Source of the DNA: Pricia antarctica
GTDB lineage: Bacteria; Bacteroidota; Bacteroidia; Flavobacteriales; Flavobacteriaceae
DNA: 64,000 bases
Assembly: GCA_011050085.1 (NCBI GenBank)
Contig: DRGL01000054.1
Location: forward strand, 28,308 to 92,307
Direction: 5' to 3'
Each line of letters starts with the position of its first letter. Position 1 is the first letter of the stretch. The position numbers and the translations under genes were made by a program. Under the pieces are notes generated by a model. It saw only the letters and a list, made by a program, of their open reading frames with translations, ran no database searches and had not been told where the DNA came from. This document shows positions 29,609-38,696 of the stretch, one piece after another.

Positions 29609-31108
29609 TTAACTGTAGGTCCTATCATGTGACTTGAGCTCATCCCATTCCTTCGTAGGGGCAAAATAGGATTTATCCCTCGGGTCAATATGCTGTTTTA
29701 AAACATCCTCGTTCAGTTCAATGCCCAAACCCGGTGCTGTCAATGGAACCGTAGCAAAACCTTTGTCAATCATTTTAAATCCGCCTACGGTCTTTACCAA
29801 ATCTTCCCACCAAGGTAAGTCGACGGAATGGTGTTCCAAAGCCAAAAAGTTCTGGGTGGCAGCGGCACAATGTACATTAGCCATAAATGATACCGGTGTG
29901 CCTGCCTGATGCATTGCCATGGCCACCCCGAATTCTTCTGCATAATCCGCTATTCTTTTGGTTTCTAAAAGTCCGCCGGACGAAGCAAGATCCGGATGAA
30001 TAATATCTACCGCGCGTTGTTCGATCAAGGGCTTGAAATTTTCCAAAAGATAAATATCCTCGCCGGTCGTGGTCGGTGTTTCTATGGAATTCGTAATTGT
30101 TTTCCATTGCTCGGTATATTGCCAGGGCACCATGTCTTCGAACCAGGCCAAGCGATATTTTTCAAGGGCTTTGGCCATACGGATATTATTATTTAAGTCA
30201 AAATGGCCGTAATGATCTGTTGAAATAGGAATTTCATAGCCTACCATATTGCGTACATCCTCGACCACTTGTTGTAATACTTCCAAGCCTTTATCCGTGA
30301 TTTGAATTTGGGTAAAGGGATGCATGGTATTTCCGTAGCTCATAAAATTTCTCCGATCACCCCATTGGTTCAAATTTCCTTTTGCATCCTCCCAAAATTT
30401 ACCATTTACAACGGTACCCTTTTTTCCCTTTAACTCGCCAATGGAAACATCCATTTTTAGCCAGGTATAGCCTTGTTCGTTAACACGGAAATCGATCAAA
30501 CGTTTCTGTTCTTCCGGTGAGGAAGCTTCTGGGGTATCCGCATATAATCTGACCATATCGCGGTATCTACCTCCTAACAACTGCCAAGCCGGTACGTTAT
30601 ATGCTTTGCCACAAAGATCCCATAGTGCCATTTCAACGGCACAAACGCCTCCCGCTTGCCGTGACTGTCCCCCAAATTGCTTAATACTCTTAAAGATTTT
30701 TTCTACGTTACATGGATTTTCACCTAGAATACGACTCTTCAACATAAGAGCATATCGTACATCGGCTGCATCCCTAACTTCACCCAGGCCATAAATATCT
30801 TGATTGGTATCGATTCGAATAATGGCGGTACCGCCCATGACATCGGTCAGGACATACCGCATGTCGGTAATTTTTAATTCTGAAGGTGAAGACGCCCTAT
30901 TGACTTTTCCGGTGGTATGGGCAACGGTATCCTCAAAGGAGTAGCCCATAAAACTGGATAGGCCCAATCCACCAATCGCGGTCTTTTTTAAAAAGCTCCT
31001 TCTGTCGTCTGAGGTTGAACGATGTTCCGCTTCTGCCCTCCTATTATCAGTATAGGTTTTTTCCTCGTTTTTAAATTTGTTGATTAATTGCTGTAGTTTA
31101 TTTTCCAT
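29609..31108 (-). CDS. Tat-exported enolase-superfamily sugar-acid dehydratase, copy B
   Basis: 499 residues, mandelate racemase/muconate-lactonizing fold. The first 35 residues are hydrophilic and charged, followed by a twin-arginine motif SDDRRSFLKK (R36-R37) and a hydrophobic stretch (about 43-58), an unusually long n-region. Active-site motifs are WLKMDVSIG, the metal site in STDHYGHFD, WFEDMVPW, TTGEDIY and MHQAGTP. Compared with copy A it has an insertion around residues 225-270 and a Tyr after the DxH-like motif, so the two probably differ in substrate. It lies 99 bp downstream of a SusD gene and upstream of RraA copy B. Predicted product is a 2-keto-3-deoxy sugar acid; the precise acid cannot be named. 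Confidence 0.86.
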   Translation of the reverse strand: MENKLQQLINKFKNEEKTYTDNRRAEAEHRSTSDDRRSFLKKTAIGGLGLSSFMGYSFEDTVAHTTGKVNRASSPSELKITDMRYVLTDVMGGTAIIRIDTNQDIYGLGEVRDAADVRYALMLKSRILGENPCNVEKIFKSIKQFGGQSRQAGGVCAVEMALWDLCGKAYNVPAWQLLGGRYRDMVRLYADTPEASSPEEQKRLIDFRVNEQGYTWLKMDVSIGELKGKKGTVVNGKFWEDAKGNLNQWGDRRNFMSYGNTMHPFTQIQITDKGLEVLQQVVEDVRNMVGYEIPISTDHYGHFDLNNNIRMAKALEKYRLAWFEDMVPWQYTEQWKTITNSIETPTTTGEDIYLLENFKPLIEQRAVDIIHPDLASSGGLLETKRIADYAEEFGVAMAMHQAGTPVSFMANVHCAAATQNFLALEHHSVDLPWWEDLVKTVGGFKMIDKGFATVPLTAPGLGIELNEDVLKQHIDPRDKSYFAPTKEWDELKSHDRTYS

Positions 31109-31207
31109 TGTGCGTGCCTTTAATTTTTAAGTATTGTTCGAGTACGGCTTGGGCCATGATTTCCCGTGAGGACTGCCTTGACCCAATTATCCGTCCTAAT
31201 CCTGTTT

Positions 31208-32740
31208 TTACTTATCCCACCAAACCTTGGTTTCCAAATTATCGGCACCCATTCTGGCTACGGCTTCATTTAAATTTGCAGTGTTCGTAGCAATTTCTGA
31301 ATTCGGGTACGTAAGCCGATTTATAAAATCACCGGAAATATCTTGCGATGGATACGGGTTGGGGGTTAAGGCCGGTATACCCGTTCTACGGAAATTCGCA
31401 AAGGCCTCAGGACCATTTAGGAAACATGCTACCCAGTACTGTTCGTTGATTTGCTGAATTGCGTTTGCTGCGTCAAATGGATTTGCTGCCAAATAGGTAT
31501 CTATATCCGCAGCAGGAATTTCGGAAGCGGGATCAAATTGAACCATTAATTCCATATGCGCCCTTACCCCGGCGTTGAAATAATCGGATGGTTCTCCTGT
31601 AACCCAACCCCTTACCGCCGCCTCAGCTAGTAATAATTGGGTTTGGGCGTGCGTGATGACAAACATCGGTGCGGCCTGCTTGGCAACCCTGAACCGATCA
31701 ATCTGCGTAAAGGCGTAAAAACTCGGAAGACCCAAACTTTCTGCAACCGCACCGATAGTACCGTTATCATAGCCCATTGGCATGCCAATTTGATCCGCTG
31801 GATCAGTAGATCCATTCTCTTGGGTCTGTTCAGGACCTGAGGTCGCACTCGTGTATCTGATTGCCAAGGCTCCCAACCTCGGATCATTGGAGTCTGCCAA
31901 AAAATCTATGAACGTATCTACTAGATAGATGTTATTGGCCTCGGTTGCATTTAAAAGGGCACCGTTGTTATTACTATAGTTGTTATCATGACGGATCACA
32001 TAATTATCTTCATTGGACTGCATAATACCAGCCGCAAAGGCATCGCCTACAATTTGCTCCGCAAGTGCTGGATCTACTTCGGTAAGGTGCATGCCCAATC
32101 TAAGCAACAGGGAATTACCAAACCTTCTCCATTTCGCAATATCACCGGCGTACATCACCTCACTGGTTTCAACTTGTCCCGCTGCACTGAATCCCGCAAC
32201 GGCTTCCTTCACTTCTTTGATCAAATCCAAATAAATATCTTGTTGAGCGTCATACTTTGGCAATACGATTTGCTCATAGATGCCTTTCCCGGCTTCCGAA
32301 TAGGGTATATCTCCATATTCATCGGTCAATATCATAAAGGTCAGTGCCTTTACGAGTCTGGTCATACTTTTAAGATTGGGTCGGTCTGCAACGCCTTCCT
32401 GTTCCAATTGTCCCAAAATATCGCCCGTATTCTTAATCACGTTTTCATAATACTTCACCCAATGATCATCGGTAACATCCCTATTGTCCTGATTATAGTT
32501 TGCGCCTGTCAGTACTCCGGAGTTCGGGGAAATGACCTGTTGCACAATACCAAGGTCATAGATTAGTTGAGCATTCGAAAACGAACTATTGATAATCGCA
32601 TTGTTCAGTAGAAAAACCGGACTGACACTGGCACTCGTAGGATCTACCGAATTTGTATTTATCTCTTCAAAATTCTTATCGCAAGACACTGCCATCATGA
32701 CAATCGCTATTGCAAAACAAATGTTATATATTTTTTTCAT
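31208..32740 (-). CDS. SusD/RagB-family surface glycan-binding lipoprotein (SusD-like_2 type)
   Basis: 510 residues with a lipoprotein signal (MMAVSCDKN, Cys20). The helical TPR-like SusD fold is recognised from segments such as ALTFMILTDEYGDIPYSEA and RFGNSLLLRLGMHL. SusD proteins cap the partner SusC barrel and deliver oligosaccharides from the cell surface. It is encoded 11 bp after the SusC at 32752, so the pair is clear. The sequence belongs to the SusD-like_2 group, unlike the RagB-type protein at 38697, which implies a different ligand. It is followed by the exported dehydratase genes rather than by glycosidases. Confidence 0.93.
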   Translation of the reverse strand: MKKIYNICFAIAIVMMAVSCDKNFEEINTNSVDPTSASVSPVFLLNNAIINSSFSNAQLIYDLGIVQQVISPNSGVLTGANYNQDNRDVTDDHWVKYYENVIKNTGDILGQLEQEGVADRPNLKSMTRLVKALTFMILTDEYGDIPYSEAGKGIYEQIVLPKYDAQQDIYLDLIKEVKEAVAGFSAAGQVETSEVMYAGDIAKWRRFGNSLLLRLGMHLTEVDPALAEQIVGDAFAAGIMQSNEDNYVIRHDNNYSNNNGALLNATEANNIYLVDTFIDFLADSNDPRLGALAIRYTSATSGPEQTQENGSTDPADQIGMPMGYDNGTIGAVAESLGLPSFYAFTQIDRFRVAKQAAPMFVITHAQTQLLLAEAAVRGWVTGEPSDYFNAGVRAHMELMVQFDPASEIPAADIDTYLAANPFDAANAIQQINEQYWVACFLNGPEAFANFRRTGIPALTPNPYPSQDISGDFINRLTYPNSEIATNTANLNEAVARMGADNLETKVWWDK

Positions 32741-32751
32741 GATATAATTCT

Positions 32752-35700
32752 TTAAAATTTACAGTTTAGGTTAAACCCTATACTTCTGGTCGTTGGAACA
32801 CCGGTAGATTCTAGTCCGGAAACGTTATCAGAACTATACCCAAATGAATCAGGGTCAATATTCGGCACCCACTTTTTAATCATCAGAACGTTGTTCGCGA
32901 ACAAGTTGAGCGTTACCGACTGCAGTGGTGAGCCTTCCGGTATCAGCTTTCTTAGATTATAGCCAAAAGCAATCTGTCTTAGTTTCCAAAAACCACTATT
33001 ATAAACAATAGGTTCGATCAACTGTTGTGAGCGCACTACCTCCCAATACGTCTGTGAAGGCGTTGCTACGGTATTAGGTTCACCTGCCTCATTTACACCC
33101 TCGCCAATCACGCCGGTATCCCTACCTGGCAACGTCATTTTATGTAAACCATGCCTGACCGCATTGAAGTTCGTGCCGGAAATCATTTTACCGCCAAGTT
33201 TAAAATCAACTAGAAATGAGGCGTTAAAATCCTTATATCTAAAACTGTTTGTAATACCCCCGATCCACTTGGGCAATGCGCTGCCAAAGTATACAATATC
33301 ATCTGTCCGTAAAGGCCTACCATCGGCACCAAAGATTTGCCTGCCCTGATCATCCTTCTTAAATCCAAATCCGGCCAATTGTCCTATTTCCTCTCCAACA
33401 ACTTGATATAAGAAACCGTTGAATGCATGTGTACCTACCACTATACTCTCGCCGGGCTCATCAGTCAGCAGACTAATTACCTTGGTCTTGTTATAGGATG
33501 CATTCAAATTAATATCCCATTGAAAATTGTCACTTCGTACGGGAACCAAGGTTAAAAGTGCTTCAATACCATCACTTCTACTTTCACCGCTGTTAATCAA
33601 CGTGCTAATAAAACCGGAACCATTTGATATTTGCGCGGGTATGATTTGGTCAAAAGTACTTTTACGATACGCACTTACATCTAAATTAACCCTGCTTTCA
33701 AACATTCTAAGTTCAAGCCCTACTTCGGTTTCGGTTACACGGGCAGGTTTTAAATTGGTATTGGGTAATGTGCTTGTATTCGGACCGGCAACAGGTTGTA
33801 ACTGACCATCGGAATTGGCAAATAAATTTGCATTGATCGTGTAGAACAAGGTATTGGAATATGGAGGGACATCGGTATCGCTTCCTACCTCTGCATAGGC
33901 TGCCCTTAACTTTCCGAAATTTAACCAACTAGATTCCAAGTTATTTGAAAATACGTAACTAGCGGATAAGGATGGATATAAGATACTTCTATTCGCAGGG
34001 GAAAGTGTTGAAAACCAATCATTACGAAGTGTTCCGGTTAGATACAGTGTTTCTTTAAAAGAAATATCGGCAGACCCATATAATGAGTTGACAGAACGCT
34101 CTGACAAATTATAAAACGGATCTTTTACACGTCCGTTCTGTACCGTATACAAATCACGTATAACAAAATCCGTAACATTTACGCGGTTCAAATCAGCCCT
34201 ACGATAAAGTCTGTTCCCACCGATGGTAAGACCTACACCAAAATCATCATTCAAGTCCTTATTAGCGGATAGCAGGAAATCTACGTTGGTTTCCCTAAAT
34301 CTACGTACTTCTTGTGTAAATGTTCCGTTTACAAATCCGTCTGGCGCCGGACCCTGTGCGGCTTGTCCGGTGGGGAAGCCATTATAATCTTGGTCTCTTG
34401 ACCAATAATCTTGCCCTACCCTAGCTTGTGCAAACAACCATGGGAAAAAATCATACTTAAGGGAAGCATTTCCGAAAATACGGTCGCGCCTAATGTTGTT
34501 GAACTGTTCACTTAAGGTGAAATACGGATTTGTTCTATTTCTAAACCTCGAGTACACCAATTCATTTCCATTTGCATCGAATTTGTTGGCATCCAAAAGG
34601 TCTAAAGGCATCGAATTTGCCAAGTTGTACAATGCTACGGATATTGTATTATCTTGTTGACCAACGTTTGGAGGATTCGTATTTATCTCGTTCGAATAAT
34701 TGATGCTTGTGGCAAAAGATAATTTATCCGTCAGGTCGTAATTCGCACCTAAACTCACATTAATACGCTTAAACTCATTGTTAGGGGTAATTCCCTTACT
34801 TTCTAAATTGGAAAGCGAAAGGTTAAATCCACCTCTTTCACTATTTCCGGACAGCGCAATAGAATTGGTAATGTCTAACCCATGACGATAGAATTTTTTA
34901 ATCCTATCATACTCTGGTGTATAAGGCACTTCGATACCATCAAATAAAATTTGGGTCAGACCGGGTTGAAATCTTTCCCCAAAAGACCATTGACCCGATG
35001 TTGGATTTGGTGATGTTGGCCTGACTCCATTTTCACCCTGCCCGTATTGATCTTGATAATCAGTGAAATCTAAAGGGGTCTGGTCGGAAATACTAAGGGT
35101 ATAGTTAACCCCAATGCCCTGACCTACCCCACGGGTTTTTGTGGTAATCATAATAACACCATCTTTTGCCCTAGAGCCGTAAAGTGCGGCACCGGTTGCA
35201 CCCTTTAAGATGGTCATGCTTTCAATATCATCTGGATTGATACTTGAAAAACCGTCCCCACCATCTGAAGTCACACCTCCACTGTTGGTTCCGAGCTCAC
35301 CACTGCTACTACCTATACTGGTTCCAAAACTGGAATTATCAATAGGCACCCCATTGACCACAATAAGTGGATTGTTGGTTCCGGATATTGAAGATTGACC
35401 TCTAATTCGTACTTTGGAAGAACCGCCCGGACCCGTACTAAGTCCCGATACGTTAACCCCAGCCACCTTACCTTGCAAGGAATTCATAAAATTGGAAGAA
35501 CGGTTAACACTCACTTCCTCAGCATCCACTTTTGCGACGGAGTAGCCTAATTTTCTAGTTTCTTGTTTAATACCAAGAGCCGTCACTACCACCTCGTCAA
35601 GATTTTCCATGTCTTCAACCATGGTGACGTCTAAAGAGTTTGATTGGCCAGTAAGAATTTCCTGCCTAGCAAAACCTATGGAACTGAAAATTAAAGTCGC

Positions 35701-36252
35701 ATTTGCCTGACTTGTAGTAATAGTGTACTTACCATCAAAATCAGTTGCCGTACCATTTGAAGTATTTTTTTCAACAACAGACACCCCTGGAATCGGTTGA
35801 CCGCTTGAATCGGAAACCGTACCTGAAATACTTTGTTGTAAAACGGGTAAAATTTTACTGGTATCTCCGAATCCTGTGCTGCTGGAAACTTTAATCTTTG
35901 GCTTAAGTACAATTTGATTTCCCTTAAAAACGAAACTTGTATTCGTACCGTCAAATAGGGATTTAAGCACGTCTTCCAGTAAAATATCAGTCACTTTTAT
36001 CGATATCTTTCTTGAAGTATTTACTTTATCCACATCATATAGAAATTTAAAATCTGTGGCGGCTTCAATTTCTTCCATCGCCTTGAGGGTCGAAACATTT
36101 TCCAAATCGAGTGTCATCTTAATTTTCTGGGAAATTGAGTTTCCCTGAACCGAAATAAACGTCGCAATAAAGAAAAATGAACATAATTTGGTTCTGAGAC
36201 CAATTTTCAATGCATTGGACGTTATAAATCCAATAAATTTGTGGTTTTTCAT
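32752..36252 (-). CDS. SusC-type TonB-dependent transporter with N-terminal STN signalling domain
   Basis: 1166 residues from the chosen start at 36252 (MKNHKFIGF, followed by a signal sequence). The open frame continues upstream to 36333, but that extension overlaps the FecR gene and lacks signal-peptide character. Order: STN/secretin-like domain (about 45-115; KISIKVTDILLEDVLKSL), carboxypeptidase-regulatory-like domain (about 140-225; GTVSDSSGQPIPGVSVVEKN), plug (VRIRGQSSISGTNNPLIVVNG) and a 22-stranded barrel. The STN domain is the hallmark of transporters that signal to a FecR anti-sigma factor, and one is encoded immediately upstream. It imports oligosaccharides with the SusD at 31208. 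Confidence 0.94.
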   Translation of the reverse strand: MKNHKFIGFITSNALKIGLRTKLCSFFFIATFISVQGNSISQKIKMTLDLENVSTLKAMEEIEAATDFKFLYDVDKVNTSRKISIKVTDILLEDVLKSLFDGTNTSFVFKGNQIVLKPKIKVSSSTGFGDTSKILPVLQQSISGTVSDSSGQPIPGVSVVEKNTSNGTATDFDGKYTITTSQANATLIFSSIGFARQEILTGQSNSLDVTMVEDMENLDEVVVTALGIKQETRKLGYSVAKVDAEEVSVNRSSNFMNSLQGKVAGVNVSGLSTGPGGSSKVRIRGQSSISGTNNPLIVVNGVPIDNSSFGTSIGSSSGELGTNSGGVTSDGGDGFSSINPDDIESMTILKGATGAALYGSRAKDGVIMITTKTRGVGQGIGVNYTLSISDQTPLDFTDYQDQYGQGENGVRPTSPNPTSGQWSFGERFQPGLTQILFDGIEVPYTPEYDRIKKFYRHGLDITNSIALSGNSERGGFNLSLSNLESKGITPNNEFKRINVSLGANYDLTDKLSFATSINYSNEINTNPPNVGQQDNTISVALYNLANSMPLDLLDANKFDANGNELVYSRFRNRTNPYFTLSEQFNNIRRDRIFGNASLKYDFFPWLFAQARVGQDYWSRDQDYNGFPTGQAAQGPAPDGFVNGTFTQEVRRFRETNVDFLLSANKDLNDDFGVGLTIGGNRLYRRADLNRVNVTDFVIRDLYTVQNGRVKDPFYNLSERSVNSLYGSADISFKETLYLTGTLRNDWFSTLSPANRSILYPSLSASYVFSNNLESSWLNFGKLRAAYAEVGSDTDVPPYSNTLFYTINANLFANSDGQLQPVAGPNTSTLPNTNLKPARVTETEVGLELRMFESRVNLDVSAYRKSTFDQIIPAQISNGSGFISTLINSGESRSDGIEALLTLVPVRSDNFQWDINLNASYNKTKVISLLTDEPGESIVVGTHAFNGFLYQVVGEEIGQLAGFGFKKDDQGRQIFGADGRPLRTDDIVYFGSALPKWIGGITNSFRYKDFNASFLVDFKLGGKMISGTNFNAVRHGLHKMTLPGRDTGVIGEGVNEAGEPNTVATPSQTYWEVVRSQQLIEPIVYNSGFWKLRQIAFGYNLRKLIPEGSPLQSVTLNLFANNVLMIKKWVPNIDPDSFGYSSDNVSGLESTGVPTTRSIGFNLNCKF

Positions 36253-36325
36253 ATCATAAGTTGCTTTAAGTTGAATTAAATAGTTGAAGTCCCATAAAAC
36301 TGAGTTTGTCATATGGAAATTAGAG

Positions 36326-37540
36326 TTAGTCATTGGTTAGTCTCATCATAAGCATGCTTTTTTTGTCAATGGATTTTTTACTGATTTTTATTTTGTTCCC
36401 TTTAATTGTATAGTCAAATGGCGTTTCAACAGTAAATGTATCCAGCACTTCTTGTATGGTTTCATTCTGAAAAGTGGCCGTGAATCTTCTATCATTGAGT
36501 TCCTTAAATTCATTCGTAATTATTACATCGTAATGACGTTGAAGCCGCTGTATAATCGTTGAGAAATTCATTTTTTTCAGCACCAACTTTCCTTCGACCC
36601 ATCCGGTATATGTATCGGTATCTACTTGAACAATACTTAGGTTGTCCTCTGCTGTATTCCAATCCGCTTTAAAGCCCGGCGATAGTATAGTTGCCTTCTC
36701 TTTATTATAAGATGTATCTGCTTTGTAAAGACTTACGGAGCCTTCAACCAACACAGTACTTTGGAAAATATCTTCTGAATAAGATGTTAAATTGAATTTT
36801 GTACCCAATACCCGCACATCCATAGTTTCCGTTTCAACGATAAAAGGACTATTCTCATCCTTTTTAACATCGAAGAAAGCTTCTCCGATCAGGTTCACCA
36901 CCCTGTTTTGCCCCTTTATAAATGTAACCGGAAACTTAAGTGAGGAGCCGGCGTTCAGTTTTACTACGGTACCATCCGATAAGATGACCTCAAATCTTTT
37001 ACCGTTAGGAATCCGAATCGTATTATATAGTACTTCTTGACTTTTGTCTTTTTCCCTTTCATTCTTAGAGTAGTCAACTACACCAACACCTTTTTTATAT
37101 ATAAGCCGGTCATTGTGATTACTTGTGGACGAGGCATTCGATTCGGATAAAATTTGTGTTTCACCATTTCCCAGTTCAAGCGTTACCGCCGTCGCGGCCG
37201 ATTTTATTTTGACATTCCGATTTTCATCAGAAGCAGAACTATAAAACAGGAAGCAACCGACCAAACCTATGCAGACGGCTGCATATCTAAATATCTTACG
37301 GTACTTCTTGCGCCTTGAGAATGTAATGTATGCTGCCTGACTATGTAAGAGTAACTGCCAAGCCTCTTTCGAATCAAAATCACTACTATCAGGAAGTTCA
37401 ATATTATTTTGATGTAAACCTTTCAACCTTTGAAAGGTCAAAAAGTTTTCATCATTTTCGCTAAGCCATTTTTTAAAAAAGGATTCCTCCTCTTTGGTCA
37501 AATGGCCCGATAATTTTCGAATAATAATTTCTGATATCAA
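36326..37540 (-). CDS. FecR-family anti-sigma factor
   Basis: 404 residues: cytoplasmic N-terminal segment (1-83, binds the sigma factor), one transmembrane helix (about 85-101, YAAVCIGLVGCFLFYSS) and a periplasmic FecR domain (about 180-275; RIPNGKRFEVILSDGTVVKLNAGS) plus a C-terminal DUF4974-like domain that contacts the STN domain of the SusC. Carries the ligand signal from the transporter at 32752 to the sigma factor at 37665. It lies between those two genes, 73 bp before the SusC start, in the standard order. Confidence 0.93.
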   Translation of the reverse strand: MISEIIIRKLSGHLTKEEESFFKKWLSENDENFLTFQRLKGLHQNNIELPDSSDFDSKEAWQLLLHSQAAYITFSRRKKYRKIFRYAAVCIGLVGCFLFYSSASDENRNVKIKSAATAVTLELGNGETQILSESNASSTSNHNDRLIYKKGVGVVDYSKNEREKDKSQEVLYNTIRIPNGKRFEVILSDGTVVKLNAGSSLKFPVTFIKGQNRVVNLIGEAFFDVKKDENSPFIVETETMDVRVLGTKFNLTSYSEDIFQSTVLVEGSVSLYKADTSYNKEKATILSPGFKADWNTAEDNLSIVQVDTDTYTGWVEGKLVLKKMNFSTIIQRLQRHYDVIITNEFKELNDRRFTATFQNETIQEVLDTFTVETPFDYTIKGNKIKISKKSIDKKSMLMMRLTND

Positions 37541-37664
37541 TCTAGGGTCTTTGATAAGGACAAAATTGTTCTGCCTTACTAGTAAGACCTTAAAGTAGTA
37601 GATTCGGGTAGTGAATTATTAAAAATATTAGGAAGAATTTTACCGATTGTGTATTTCAATATGT

Positions 37665-38159
37665 TCAAAAATGAACATCCCTTAAATTTAACCGTAGAAT
37701 TTTGAAGGATTTTTTTAGGTGATATTTGACGGTATTTACCGTAATACCCATTATTATGGCAGCATTATCGTATGTAATTCCATCTAAAACACACAACTTA
37801 AAAACCCTTTTATTTTGTTCTGGCAGCAATTCCAATTCTTTAAAAATAGTTTCGGAAATTTCATTCTGAATCAATTCTATCTCACAGGATGGTACTTCGG
37901 TGTTATGATTCTTTAATGAGTAAGTTCTTTGGTTCTGCTTAATTTTTTTTAAGCTCTCATTACGAATTGCTTTGGAGATATAATTTTTAATATCCCGTAT
38001 CGAATCCCAATCTTCCTTTTTTAAAAGCTTAAAAACTACATTCTGGACAACATCTTTTGCGTCGTCTAGGTTATGCAAATAACTAAAGGACAATAAACAC
38101 CATTCTTGGTAATGTATTAAGAACATTTCTTCCAATACTGCAGTGTTCGCGGTTTTCAT
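37665..38159 (-). CDS. ECF sigma factor (SusC/FecR-linked)
   Basis: 164 residues with sigma-70 region 2 (about 8-72; YLHNLDDAKDVVQNVVFKLL) and region 4 (about 105-160; GITYDNAAIIMGITVNTVKYHL). Expected to be held by the FecR protein at 36326 and released when the STN-SusC at 32752 imports its substrate, then to activate the downstream susCD and probably the dehydratase/aldolase genes. 124 bp separate it from fecR. A candidate operator lies 69 bp upstream of its start codon, which would place this positive loop under a second, sugar-responsive control. Confidence 0.92.
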   Translation of the reverse strand: MKTANTAVLEEMFLIHYQEWCLLSFSYLHNLDDAKDVVQNVVFKLLKKEDWDSIRDIKNYISKAIRNESLKKIKQNQRTYSLKNHNTEVPSCEIELIQNEISETIFKELELLPEQNKRVFKLCVLDGITYDNAAIIMGITVNTVKYHLKKSFKILRLNLRDVHF

Positions 38160-38227
38160 GGTATTGTGGTAGTTATTTAATATCTGAACCTTTAAGCAAT
38201 TCGCCTAGCGATATTACCCATAAAAAT

Positions 38228-38246
38228 AATTGTATATTTCACACTT
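38228..38246. promoter_or_regulatory. Candidate AraR-type operator, site 3
   Basis: AATTGTATATTTCACACTT is a near-palindrome (AATTGT/ACACTT, one mismatch) with the same 7-base spacing as the sites at 1613 and 7386. It agrees with the latter at 15 of 19 positions. It is located 69-87 bp upstream of the sigma factor start. Weakest of the three because the left half deviates. Confidence 0.38.
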
Positions 38247-38615
38247 ATACTATTACGAATTTAGTAATTTGAAATTATTATAACAATAAAAATATCAGTT
38301 TATATATTTTCCCTCTTTTTCTTGAGTTGTTTACATTTCTATGACTAATAGGGACCCTCTTATAAATTAAAACTGAGACCAGTATCATTTTCGTAAACAA
38401 AGGGCGATTAGGTATACATTGCTATGTATCTACTATTTGGATTACTAATTGCCTAGAACTTGCGCGCGTATTGAAAAATGTATTAGAGGGACTGCGTAAA
38501 AAATCACTGGTAGGCTATATGGATAATTATCGAAAGCGAATTCGGTAAAATTCAATTACTATAAATCGATTCTCAGATAAGGTGAAGATTGTCCGTTCAA
38601 ATAAGTGTAAATAAA

Positions 38616-38643
38616 ATAATCCCCGGTTTTATCCGGGGATTAT
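38616..38643 (-). terminator. Rho-independent terminator of the SusC/SusD operon
   Basis: ATAATCCCCGG (38616-38626) and CCGGGGATTAT (38633-38643) form an 11-bp perfect stem with a 6-base loop. On the minus strand the stem is followed by TTTATTT. It lies 54 bp after the SusD stop. Confidence 0.85.
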
Positions 38644-38696
38644 CCTCAAAAACTCAACTAACTCAACTAACTACTTATATATCGTTGATATTATCT

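Larger units (their letters stand above)
38160..38696. promoter_or_regulatory. Intergenic region: sigma-factor promoter side and susCD terminator
   Basis: 537 bp without a gene. The left part carries the 19-bp palindrome at 38228-38246 upstream of the sigma factor; the right part carries the hairpin terminator of the second SusC/D operon (38616-38643). The AT-rich middle shows no ORF or RNA gene that I can recognise. Confidence 0.6.

Noticed and set aside
36253..36333. Upstream extension of the STN-SusC reading frame by 27 codons
   Set aside because: It overlaps the fecR stop region and places a long non-signal sequence before the signal peptide; the Met at 36252 starts a proper signal sequence.
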